A stretch of 32,564 bases of DNA from an uncultured Bacilli bacterium (lineage in GTDB: Bacteria > Bacillota_I > Bacilli_A > RF39 > UBA660), in contig CANRJE010000003.1 in assembly GCA_947630865.1 (NCBI GenBank), positions 1-32,564 on the forward strand, in the 5' to 3' direction. Of this stretch, positions 8,710-17,446 are shown one piece after another (positions within the stretch are counted from its first letter, which is position 1; the number at the start of each line of letters is the position of its first letter). The notes below the pieces were generated by a model, which saw nothing but the letters and a program-made list of their open reading frames with translations, did no database searches and was not told the origin of the DNA. A program made the position numbers and the translations under genes.

Positions 8710-11310
8710 TTATCTATTAAACTTTGCTGTATTAAACCATCCTTTTTGATCTGATTCTCCATAATCTGTTTGATTTCTTGTAAATAAGCATATATATTTA
8801 TTATCAGTTGTAAATTCGCATTTACTTCCTAAATAACTATCAGCACCTTTATTTTTAGTATCTTTTCTTATATTTTCAATATTCTGTTTTCCCATTTCAT
8901 AGTAATAATCATAATCATATTTTGGAATATTTTTAGAATCTGTTTCCCATAAATCAGATGTTATTATATTAACAAAACTATATCTATCATTTAAATAATT
9001 TTTACCAATTTGTCTTTCAGGAGTTAAATCTTTAATAAATGGATCAGATAAAGAAATCTGTCTATATATTGGCTTACTAATAGTTTGAGTAAAAGAACAA
9101 CTATTTTCGTTTTTACCTTCTAATTTAAAATCTAAATTTCCTTTATAACCAGCATTTAAGATATTAATATCTATATAACCACTAGTAGCATTATATTTTG
9201 TATAAAACATATTTCCTCCACCTAACTGAGATTTAGTATCAGAACAACTTACAGAATCTCCTGTTTTCATTGATAAACAAGAATTAGGTAAAGTCATTTT
9301 CTTTGATAATGATAACGTACATGTTTCTGAACTAGTAACAGATTTGTTATTTACAAGTGTCTTTTTAGATATACCATAACAAGATTTAGGAGCACTTATT
9401 TCTCCACTATTTTCTAGATTTACTTTTTCTGTTTTGTTATCATTATAAGTTACTGTCATTGTCGCTTCCTGCTTTTCAAAAGAAAGCTTATAGTTATCTA
9501 AATTACTATTTGATAGCTTATTATAGTCATCAACAATCGAACTCATATTTTCAAGTTTTAATTGGTAACCTACAGCATCTTTTTCAAAAAGCTCTCTTTC
9601 AGAAGCATCATAGTTACTATTTTTAGAATTAGCTATTGCTCTTTCATAATCTTTTTGATAACTCTTATAATCTTCATTAAATTTATCAGTATCAAAACTA
9701 TATGTACATTTTATATTAGTACTTAAATCAAGATTAACAGAAAAACCTATTCCATAAGTATCAAACTCTTTTTCTCCACTTTTTAAATCTTCATATCTAA
9801 GATTATTTTTGTTATATCTATTTAAAGTTAAATTAACTTTATAACCTGAAACCATTTTTTTAGCATCATTTAAATAACCTTCACTACATCTTATTGCATA
9901 ATATTGTGTATCACTTTCATCACTCAAACTACCATTTTTAGTTAATCCAGTAATTTCAGATGAACCAGTACAAGATGGAATATTAAGATTTGGCTGTACC
10001 CAATAAACTTCAGGATTATCTATAACTGTTATAGTCTTAGGATTACCATCAGCATCAGTATATTTAAATTCAAAGTTCTCATTAGTCTTATGCCAACCTG
10101 TATTTGCTAACTCGTCAATAGTGATTTCAAAACTGTCTGTTTTTATACCGTTTTTAGTTATCTGACCAACATTAAAATGTTTAAATCTAACTCTTTCTTC
10201 TAAAAAGAAACTACTTCCAATTCTATCATTAAGCTCAGACATTACTTTTGAACCACCGCTTTCTTCAATAATTTGATTAGCAATTTGTTCAAAAATTTCT
10301 TCATATTTACTTTTATCTGGAGTTTCATAATAATTTTTTGGATATGTAAAATCTTTACATTGTGTATACTTACGACTATATGTATGCTTAGAATTCCACC
10401 AAGTATGAGTAGAACATTTACCACTCGAAGTATAAGAACTACCAAGCATAAATCTTAACATATTATTTATATTACATTGCTTTTTACTTAATTTAAAACA
10501 ATTTGCACTATTACCAGGATTAATAGCTTCTTGTGACTCGGAATCTTCACTTGATTTATAACGAAGAACAAAGAAATTAGCTCCAATTTTTCTTAAATTA
10601 TCAGCATTTGTCATAGCTGTTCCTACATTAGTATGATCAGGCCACCAATAGTATCCATCGCCTAATAAAACAACATATTTTTTTCCTTCTTTAGAACTTA
10701 ATTCATTATAAACACCTTCAAAAGCTTTATCAACAAATGATTTATGTCTATTTTTACCTGAAAAAAATCCACTATATGTTAAGAAATCTGTTTTATCAAA
10801 ATTTTTATTTTCTAACTTTTGCCTTTGATATGCATTAGTTCCAAACTGCCAAAGAGAAACATAAAAATTGGAGCCTCCATCAACTGGAACTAATGTTTTA
10901 GCAAGTTTTTTAGCAGCCGCAATAGCTTCTGTTTCTTGTCCTTTAATTGTCTGAGACATATCTAAGATAACTGATACATAAGCTGGTTCTGAAACCTTTC
11001 TTTGCTCAACATCACCTTTTACTTCAAATTCTACTTCATATGTTCCTAAATCCTCTGTTTTTCTAACATACTTTATAATTTGAATATCATTAGGATTACC
11101 ATAAATCATTCGAACTTCAACTACCACACCATTTTTTTCAACAGTTTCACATCTAACATTATCTTTATCACTAATATCTAAAGGACACCTTAAGTCTCCT
11201 ATCACAGGACTATTTGTAGCAGCATCAGTATCTGTATAAGCTAAAAATAATATAGAAATAACGATTAATCCTAAAAATACACTAAATGATTTTCCAATTT
11301 TATTTTTCAT
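8710..11310 (-). CDS. Secreted, Cys-rich von Willebrand factor A domain protein (copy 1)
   Basis: Signal peptide; MIDAS-like DMSQT in YVSVILDMSQTIKG; extensive similarity to 12042-14618. Start moved from 11370 to ATG at 11310 (GAGGTG SD). Confidence 0.8.
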   Translation of the reverse strand: MKNKIGKSFSVFLGLIVISILFLAYTDTDAATNSPVIGDLRCPLDISDKDNVRCETVEKNGVVVEVRMIYGNPNDIQIIKYVRKTEDLGTYEVEFEVKGDVEQRKVSEPAYVSVILDMSQTIKGQETEAIAAAKKLAKTLVPVDGGSNFYVSLWQFGTNAYQRQKLENKNFDKTDFLTYSGFFSGKNRHKSFVDKAFEGVYNELSSKEGKKYVVLLGDGYYWWPDHTNVGTAMTNADNLRKIGANFFVLRYKSSEDSESQEAINPGNSANCFKLSKKQCNINNMLRFMLGSSYTSSGKCSTHTWWNSKHTYSRKYTQCKDFTYPKNYYETPDKSKYEEIFEQIANQIIEESGGSKVMSELNDRIGSSFFLEERVRFKHFNVGQITKNGIKTDSFEITIDELANTGWHKTNENFEFKYTDADGNPKTITVIDNPEVYWVQPNLNIPSCTGSSEITGLTKNGSLSDESDTQYYAIRCSEGYLNDAKKMVSGYKVNLTLNRYNKNNLRYEDLKSGEKEFDTYGIGFSVNLDLSTNIKCTYSFDTDKFNEDYKSYQKDYERAIANSKNSNYDASERELFEKDAVGYQLKLENMSSIVDDYNKLSNSNLDNYKLSFEKQEATMTVTYNDNKTEKVNLENSGEISAPKSCYGISKKTLVNNKSVTSSETCTLSLSKKMTLPNSCLSMKTGDSVSCSDTKSQLGGGNMFYTKYNATSGYIDINILNAGYKGNLDFKLEGKNENSCSFTQTISKPIYRQISLSDPFIKDLTPERQIGKNYLNDRYSFVNIITSDLWETDSKNIPKYDYDYYYEMGKQNIENIRKDTKNKGADSYLGSKCEFTTDNKYICLFTRNQTDYGESDQKGWFNTAKFNR

Positions 11311-11320
11311 CAAACACCTC

Positions 11321-11998
11321 TTATAAATCATCTTTTTTATTTCGTTTATTTTTATTATTTTTAATAACAATTATAACTATACTTACAATAGCTAAAATTC
11401 CAATACCGCTTATAATGTATATAAATTTATCACTTTTTGTAATCTTATTTACAATATTATCTTCTTTTAAATAATCATCATACAATTTATCAATTTCAGA
11501 AAAAGTTATATCGGAAGTGTCCAAAAACTCTTTACAATACGTAAAATTTTGATGTTCTAAACATTTATTTTTATTATAGTAATAATAATCATTATAATAA
11601 GGTAATTCAATCGTTATAGTTTTTAATAAATTATCAGTACATTTATTAGTTGTATATGAATAAATTGAAAACTTTAATTTACTACCTTCAGATAAAGATT
11701 CCAAACTATCAGTCTTATAATTCAAAGTTTCACTTTCACCACTATTTTCATATACTATTTTTAAGTCTTTATCAAAATTTATAATATCTATACCATATAT
11801 TAAAGAAACTGATTTATATACATCTTCATCTATTTTTTCTTCATTAGTTGACATCTCATATCTTGTTTTAAGTTGAACATTATTAGCAAGTTCCTTTAAA
11901 CGATCCATTTCTGAATCAGTACAATTTTCTATAGCTGATACATCTAAGTTACTAAATATCAGAAATGTTGTAAGGATACTAAAAATAATTTTTTTCAT
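11321..11998 (-). CDS. Signal-peptide protein with C-terminal TM and basic tail ending DDL (copy 1)
   Basis: Signal peptide MKKIIFSILTTFLIFSNLDVSA; C-terminal TM FIYIISGIGILAIVSIVIIVI then KNNKNKRNKKDDL; paralog of 14630-15301. Confidence 0.75.
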   Translation of the reverse strand: MKKIIFSILTTFLIFSNLDVSAIENCTDSEMDRLKELANNVQLKTRYEMSTNEEKIDEDVYKSVSLIYGIDIINFDKDLKIVYENSGESETLNYKTDSLESLSEGSKLKFSIYSYTTNKCTDNLLKTITIELPYYNDYYYYNKNKCLEHQNFTYCKEFLDTSDITFSEIDKLYDDYLKEDNIVNKITKSDKFIYIISGIGILAIVSIVIIVIKNNKNKRNKKDDL

Positions 11999-12041
11999 TA
12001 TCTCACCTATTTTCTTAAAATAATTTATCTATAACTTTAAT

Positions 12042-14618
12042 TTAACGATTAACTCTTATTTTACTAAACCAACCATTTGATGTTCCAAGACCATTTTCTG
12101 ATGAATCTCGTACAAACAAACATACATATTTAGGAATTTCATCACTATTATTAGATGTAAATTTACAATTTCTTCCTAAATAACTAGTCTTACCTTCTTC
12201 ACTACTATCGGCCCTTATTTTAGCAACATTTTCTTTTCCAAATTCATAGTAATACTCATAATCATGCTTTAAATTTCCAGATGTATCCGTATCCCATAAA
12301 TCAGCACTTATAACTTTAACAAAATTATATTTATCATTTAAATAGTTTCTACCAATTAATCTTGAAGGATTTAATTCTTTAATAAATGGATCACTAACAG
12401 AAATTTGTCTATACATACTAGTATTAGAATCAAAAGTTGCTTTATTTTGCGTAAATTGACAGTCATCTCCTTTTAAAGTAAACTTCAAATTATTTCTAAT
12501 ACCAGCATCTTCTAATATAACTTGAATTTTTCCAGATTTTACAGTAAATGGAGGATAGAAAATATTTCCAGAATTTAATTGATTATTTTCGTTATTGCAA
12601 TCTTCTTGTTCTCCATTCTGCATTGATAAACAACTAGCTGGAAAAATAAGCGTTTTGGACATCGATAAAGTTGCTACTTTTTTCGTAATAAGATTATTAC
12701 TTCCTACAATTTTGGCAATTTCTGAATTTCCAATAGCAGTAGTTGTTAATGATGGATTAGGTAAACTATATTTAAAGTTAGTACTTTGCAAATTTATTTC
12801 TTTAGTTTTATTATTATTGTAAGATACAATAACTCTAGCATTTTGTTTCTCAAATGTATCTCTATATGTTGCCAAATCTTCATTCAAAAGTGAAAGATAG
12901 TTTTTTAAACTTTGCTTCATATCTTCAAGTTCTTGTTCGTAGATAATAATTTGATCTTTTGTATATTTTTCTTGGTCTTCAATACTCATATCAGAATCAG
13001 GATCATAATCTTTATTTGCTATCATCGTTTTTAAGTCATTTATATACTCAGAAAAACTATCCCAATCCTCTTTATAGGTTTTAAAATCAAAAGTATAGGT
13101 ACATCTTACATTAGTACTAATATTAGCTTCTACCATAAAACCTAAATTATTGGTTTCAAATCCTTTTTTTTCACTAGCTGTTAAATATTCATATTGTTTT
13201 TTGTCCATATTGTATTTTTTCATATTTAAACTAACTTTATAACCAGATGCAGATGATCTATTATTATTTAAATATCCTTCCACACAATTCTTTTTCCAAT
13301 ATTTAAATTCATCACTATCAGAAGTTCTTGATGACATTTCATTGTCACCAATGCAACCAGAAAAATCTAATCTTGGTTGTATCCAATAAACTTCAGGACT
13401 TTTTGAAATATTTATCTTTTTTTGAACAGCATTGCCCTCTTCATTTTTATAAGTATATGACAAGGTAACGTTCTCATTGGTTTCATGCCAACCATCTTTA
13501 GCATAATCATCAATTGTAATACTGAAAGGAGATGTCTTTAGCCCATCTTTAGTTATCTCTCCTATATCAAAGTTTTGATATCTTCCAGCATCTTCATCTT
13601 CAAGATAAAAACTTGAACCAATCTTATCTCTTAATTCACTTGTAACAATTTGTCCATTTGTATTTTCTTTTACATCTTTAGCAAATCCCTCTAATAAACT
13701 TGTCCAATCGCTGCCTTCTTTAAAATTCTTTTTATACATTTCGCAATTTCTTCCATTATTACCACACATAAAGAAACTCATCATTTTTTGATTGCAAACC
13801 CATTTTTTTTCTTTATAACAACCAGCATTGTTGGCTTGAGCTCTCCAATTATTATTTTCACCATCTTCTCTTGATGCATATCTTATAACATAAAAAGTTA
13901 CACCTAATTCATTTCTTAATTTATTAGCATAAGTTTTAGCATCTCCAACTCCTGTATCTCTTGTATACCAATAATATCCATCACCAATTAACACAACAAA
14001 TTTTTTACCAGTAACATTTTTAAGTTCATCATAAGCAGCTTTAAAAGCCTTATCAACAAAAGACTTTTTACCTAACCCATTTGTATTATAGCCAAAAAAT
14101 GTAACATTTGAAAAGTCTTTATTATCTAAGCTTCTTCTTTTTTTGTTATTTTGAGCAAATTGATGAAGTGATATATAATAATTTCCGCCTGAACCATTAG
14201 GAATCAAAGTAGAAGCGAATTTTTTTGATGCTTCAATAACTTTACCTACATTACCACTAATCGTATAAGACATATCTATAAGAACACTTACATAACCTTT
14301 CTCTGGAACTTCAACTTGGTCAATATCACCTTTTACTTCAAAATATACACTATATTTACCTAACTCATTAGTTTTAGAAACATGTTTTACTATTTGGACA
14401 TCGCCTTTTTTCTTTACTTCACCATAAGTAATTACAACTTCCGTTACAACTCCATTACTTTTTACTTCTCTACAACTTACATTAGGTTCTTGGTCTATTC
14501 CCTCAACAACAGGACAACGCATATCTCCTTTTTGAGGTTCAGCCGCCTCAGTATCGATCGCTAATCCAAATATAAATAGTATAAATAAACTTAAAAATAA
14601 TAATTTTTTCTTCCCCAT
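12042..14618 (-). CDS. Secreted, Cys-rich von Willebrand factor A domain protein (copy 2)
   Basis: Signal peptide; MIDAS-like DMSYT in YVSVLIDMSYTISG; conserved C-terminus (SDPFIKELNPSRLIGRNYLNDKYNFVKVISADLWDTD...). Confidence 0.8.
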   Translation of the reverse strand: MGKKKLLFLSLFILFIFGLAIDTEAAEPQKGDMRCPVVEGIDQEPNVSCREVKSNGVVTEVVITYGEVKKKGDVQIVKHVSKTNELGKYSVYFEVKGDIDQVEVPEKGYVSVLIDMSYTISGNVGKVIEASKKFASTLIPNGSGGNYYISLHQFAQNNKKRRSLDNKDFSNVTFFGYNTNGLGKKSFVDKAFKAAYDELKNVTGKKFVVLIGDGYYWYTRDTGVGDAKTYANKLRNELGVTFYVIRYASREDGENNNWRAQANNAGCYKEKKWVCNQKMMSFFMCGNNGRNCEMYKKNFKEGSDWTSLLEGFAKDVKENTNGQIVTSELRDKIGSSFYLEDEDAGRYQNFDIGEITKDGLKTSPFSITIDDYAKDGWHETNENVTLSYTYKNEEGNAVQKKINISKSPEVYWIQPRLDFSGCIGDNEMSSRTSDSDEFKYWKKNCVEGYLNNNRSSASGYKVSLNMKKYNMDKKQYEYLTASEKKGFETNNLGFMVEANISTNVRCTYTFDFKTYKEDWDSFSEYINDLKTMIANKDYDPDSDMSIEDQEKYTKDQIIIYEQELEDMKQSLKNYLSLLNEDLATYRDTFEKQNARVIVSYNNNKTKEINLQSTNFKYSLPNPSLTTTAIGNSEIAKIVGSNNLITKKVATLSMSKTLIFPASCLSMQNGEQEDCNNENNQLNSGNIFYPPFTVKSGKIQVILEDAGIRNNLKFTLKGDDCQFTQNKATFDSNTSMYRQISVSDPFIKELNPSRLIGRNYLNDKYNFVKVISADLWDTDTSGNLKHDYEYYYEFGKENVAKIRADSSEEGKTSYLGRNCKFTSNNSDEIPKYVCLFVRDSSENGLGTSNGWFSKIRVNR

Positions 14619-14629
14619 AACAACACCTC

Positions 14630-15301
14630 TTATAAATCATCAGATTTTCTACGCTTTTTAACAACAATTATTGTAATAATTGCAATAACAACAAGAAATA
14701 ATGCACTTCCAGCAATTATATAAATAGTAGTTTTATCTTTTTTTTCTTCTTTTTTTACTTCTGTAGGTTTGGTATATTCATCATACAATTTATTAAATTC
14801 TTCCTCTGATAAATCCGATGTATCTAAAAACTCTTTACAATATTTAAAATTAGGTGCTGCTTCACATTTTTCTTTATTAAAATAATAATAGTCATTGTAT
14901 ATTGGTAAATCAACAGTTACAGTTCTAAGCAGCTTATTTGTACAATAATCAGCTGTATAGGAATAAATATTAAATTTTATCTTACTGCCCTCAGCCAAAT
15001 CTTCAATCTTGTTAGTTCTATAATATAATAATTCTTCACTGCCTTCATCATCGTAAGAAATTTTCAAATCCTTTGAAAAATTAATAATATCAATACTATA
15101 AATTAACGAAATAGAATCATATACCTCATTATCAATTTTCTCACTATTAGTAGAAATTTTATAATTTGTTTTAAATTGAACATTTTTAGCTAATTCTTTT
15201 AAGCTTGTTAATTCAGAACTATCACATGCTGTTAACGCAAATACATCAGAACCAACAAAAAACAAAAAAACAAAAGTTAAAAAGTAAATTATTTTTCTCA
15301 T
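14630..15301 (-). CDS. Signal-peptide protein with C-terminal TM and basic tail ending DDL (copy 2)
   Basis: Signal peptide, C-terminal TM (IYIIAGSALFLVVIAIITIIVV) and KKRRKSDDL tail; shared YNDYYY.NK.KC......YCKEFLDTSD with 11321-11998. Confidence 0.75.
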   Translation of the reverse strand: MRKIIYFLTFVFLFFVGSDVFALTACDSSELTSLKELAKNVQFKTNYKISTNSEKIDNEVYDSISLIYSIDIINFSKDLKISYDDEGSEELLYYRTNKIEDLAEGSKIKFNIYSYTADYCTNKLLRTVTVDLPIYNDYYYFNKEKCEAAPNFKYCKEFLDTSDLSEEEFNKLYDEYTKPTEVKKEEKKDKTTIYIIAGSALFLVVIAIITIIVVKKRRKSDDL

Positions 15302-15325
15302 ATTCTTCTCCTAGCATATATAATC

Positions 15326-15354
15326 ATTATAACAAATTTATTTTTTATTTACAA
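15326..15354 (-). promoter_or_regulatory. Predicted promoter of the pilus-like operon (TTGTAA-N17-TATAAT)
   Basis: Reverse strand -35 at 15349-15354 and -10 at 15326-15331; ATG at 15301 with AGGAGA SD. Confidence 0.6.
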
Positions 15355-15376
15355 CATGATTTTATTATGTTATTAT
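15348..15376 (+). promoter_or_regulatory. Predicted promoter of the divergent lipoprotein gene (TTTACA-N17-TATTAT, TGn extended -10)
   Basis: -35 TTTACA at 15348-15353; TGT TATTAT at 15368-15376; overlaps the -35 of the opposite promoter. Confidence 0.55.
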
Positions 15377-15392
15377 AACTTTTGAGGTGAAT

Positions 15393-15791
15393 ATGAAAAA
15401 ATTTTTATTAGTTATAACCATTTTGTTTTTAGCAACTGCTTGTAATGGTTCTTTAAAACAACTTAATTTAAAAAGTTTAGAAACAAAACTTGATAACAAA
15501 GAAACATTTGTTTTATATCTAACAGATTTAAAAGATGAAGGTAAAACTTTAGAAAAAACACTTGTCAAAGTATCAAAAGAAAGTGATATTGAATTTTTCT
15601 ATTTGAATACTGATAAGTTAAATACTAATGATAAAGATAAATTAAAAACATATTTTACTTATGATGATACTAATTTTATTGCATTTGTTAAAGAAGGAAA
15701 AGAGGCAACTGTTTTATCAAGAGTCACCGATGCTTTTATAAGTGAAAAAAAATTAAAAGAAGAACTAAAAACACAAGGTTATTTAAAATAA
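15393..15791 (+). CDS. Small lipoprotein, possibly thioredoxin-like fold without CXXC
   Basis: Lipobox MKKFLLVITILFLATAC; FVLYLTD..., IEFFYLNTDKL, FIAFVKEGKE pattern resembles a thioredoxin-like beta-alpha layout (weak inference). Start moved to ATG at 15393 because the GTG at 15387 lies in the SD. Confidence 0.6.
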   Translation: MKKFLLVITILFLATACNGSLKQLNLKSLETKLDNKETFVLYLTDLKDEGKTLEKTLVKVSKESDIEFFYLNTDKLNTNDKDKLKTYFTYDDTNFIAFVKEGKEATVLSRVTDAFISEKKLKEELKTQGYLK

Positions 15792-15796
15792 GAAAA

Positions 15797-15825
15797 AGGC
15801 TTAATGTTAAACACTCATTAAGTCT
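15797..15825. terminator. Bidirectional terminator between lipoprotein gene and frr
   Basis: AGGCTTAATG...CATTAAGTCT inverted repeat flanked by A and T tracts between converging genes; overlaps frr stop region. Confidence 0.65.
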
Positions 15826-16352
15826 TTTGTTTTTTCTTCTAATATTTCATCAATTATTTTATTGTATTTATCAACTAAAGTTTGTATTCTATCTTCAGCT
15901 TTGTTAGTAATATCCTCTGGTAACTTCTCATTTTTAATCATTTCCATAGCATCTCTTCGATGATTACGAACTGCTACTTTTCCTTCTTCACAAGTAGCTT
16001 TAGCTTGTTTAACAAGTTCTTTTCTTCTATCTTCTGTTAAAGGAGGAATTGATATTCTAATATATTCGCCATCATTAGTTGGAGTATACCCAATATCCGC
16101 TTCAAATATTGCTTTTTCAATACTAGCTAAACTAGATTTATCAAATGGTTTAATAAGCAACAAACGAGCTTCAGGAACAGATATTGTAACTAAACTTTTA
16201 AGAGGAGTTGGTGTTCCATAATAATTTACCATAACTCCATCTAAAATACTAGGATTAGCACGACCTGCATTTATTTTTTTAAGTCTTCCTTCTAAACTTT
16301 CAATTGATGCTTTCAAATCATTTTCAAACTCTTTAATAATTTCTTCTTCCAT
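15807..16352 (-). CDS. frr: Ribosome recycling factor
   Basis: LKKINAGRANPSILDGVMVNYYGTPTPLKSLVTISVPEARLLLIKPFD; EDRRKELVKQAK; AVRNHRRDAME. Confidence 0.97.
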   Translation of the reverse strand: MEEEIIKEFENDLKASIESLEGRLKKINAGRANPSILDGVMVNYYGTPTPLKSLVTISVPEARLLLIKPFDKSSLASIEKAIFEADIGYTPTNDGEYIRISIPPLTEDRRKELVKQAKATCEEGKVAVRNHRRDAMEMIKNEKLPEDITNKAEDRIQTLVDKYNKIIDEILEEKTKDLMSV

Positions 16353-16372
16353 AAAAATCCTTTCTTACTTTA

Positions 16373-16401
16373 ATTGTATCTTTTTTTATATAAAATATCA
16401 A
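16373..16401 (-). promoter_or_regulatory. Predicted frr promoter (TTGATA-N17-TACAAT)
   Basis: Reverse strand -35 at 16396-16401 and -10 at 16373-16378. Confidence 0.5.
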
Positions 16402-16444
16402 GAATTTAAACAAAAAATAAAATTTTATTTATTATAATATTAAT

Positions 16445-17446
16445 TTAAATTAAATTACTTCTTAAAAAAGTCTTAACATCTTTATTTTTATAAATTCCTA
16501 TCTTGGCATTTAAAACTATTTTTATAAAACCTAAACCATAAATAACTAAATCTTCATGAAACTTAGTTGTAAATTCAGTATACGAAAATTCTTTTAAACT
16601 TGGATTCTTTAAACTGACCTTTTTAACACTAATTCCATTTGGAATATATAAAGTAAAACTATTCCTATCCCCTTCCAAATAATCAAGTCTAAAGAAGTCT
16701 CCAATAAGTAAACTTTGTCCCTTATATAATTGATATGTTTTAGGTTTAATTTCTCGTCTAGTATTTAGTTCTTTATAATATTTTGAATTTAAATGATAAA
16801 TTATATTGTATTCATCAACTACTCCTGGGGTATCTATTAAATTTAAATTTTTGTTAATAACAATCTTTATTTTATTTAAAGTTGTTTCAGGAACACTTGA
16901 AGTTGTTAAACTTGGTAATCCTTTAGAAAAACTACCAATCATTTTATTAATTAAACTACTTTTACCAGCATTCGTTTCTCCAACTAAATAAACATCATTA
17001 GATTTTTTATATTTTAAAATTCTCTTATAAAGTTCTTTTAAATTATAACCATTTAAACTACTAACAATAATATAATCTGTAAATTCATATCTTTCCATTA
17101 AATAATTTATTATTTTCTCATCTTTAATGCTCTTTGGTAAAACATCTCGTTTATTTAACACTAAAATTATATCATTATTTAAATATTCTTTAATATCATC
17201 AAGATTTTCTCTTATATTTAAAATATCAACAATATATAAAACTAAGTCTTTAGTCTTAGATACATTTTTTAATATATTTATATATTCTTCTCTATTACCT
17301 GTTATTGTTTCTATTTCTCCATAATTTTTAACTTTAAAACAACGCATACAATAATCATTATCAAGATTAGGCGTATATCCTATTTTTAAAATATTATCAT
17401 TTTGTAAAACAACACCACAACCAAGACATTTTTTATTTTTTTTCAT
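16445..17446 (-). CDS. yqeH: YqeH-type circularly permuted ribosome biogenesis GTPase
   Basis: N-terminal zinc finger KCLGCGVVLQ...YCMRCF; NKRDVLP before GETNAGKSSLINKM and LIDTPGV (permuted G motifs). Confidence 0.93.
   Translation of the reverse strand: MKKNKKCLGCGVVLQNDNILKIGYTPNLDNDYCMRCFKVKNYGEIETITGNREEYINILKNVSKTKDLVLYIVDILNIRENLDDIKEYLNNDIILVLNKRDVLPKSIKDEKIINYLMERYEFTDYIIVSSLNGYNLKELYKRILKYKKSNDVYLVGETNAGKSSLINKMIGSFSKGLPSLTTSSVPETTLNKIKIVINKNLNLIDTPGVVDEYNIIYHLNSKYYKELNTRREIKPKTYQLYKGQSLLIGDFFRLDYLEGDRNSFTLYIPNGISVKKVSLKNPSLKEFSYTEFTTKFHEDLVIYGLGFIKIVLNAKIGIYKNKDVKTFLRSNLI

Noticed and set aside
10242-10458. Two small ORFs (10242-10445 minus, 10273-10458 plus) inside vWA copy 1
   Set aside because: Out-of-frame and antisense to a long supported ORF; low-complexity translations.
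11286-11474. Plus-strand ORF over the junction of vWA copy 1 and its partner
   Set aside because: Antisense to two supported genes; hydrophobic by AT-richness.
12595-14564. Plus-strand ORFs 12595-12822 and 14382-14564
   Set aside because: Antisense to vWA copy 2; no independent support.
903-15301. Conjugative element / type IV secretion system
   Set aside because: The VirB2-like proteins suggest it, but there is no VirB4, VirD4 coupling protein, relaxase or integrase; the ATPase and platform genes fit a Tad-like system better.
15365-15568. Minus-strand ORF overlapping the lipoprotein gene
   Set aside because: The plus-strand ORF has SD, lipobox and promoter; this is its shadow.
16806-17324. 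Plus-strand ORFs 16806-16991 and 17127-17324
   Set aside because: Antisense to yqeH, a confident gene.
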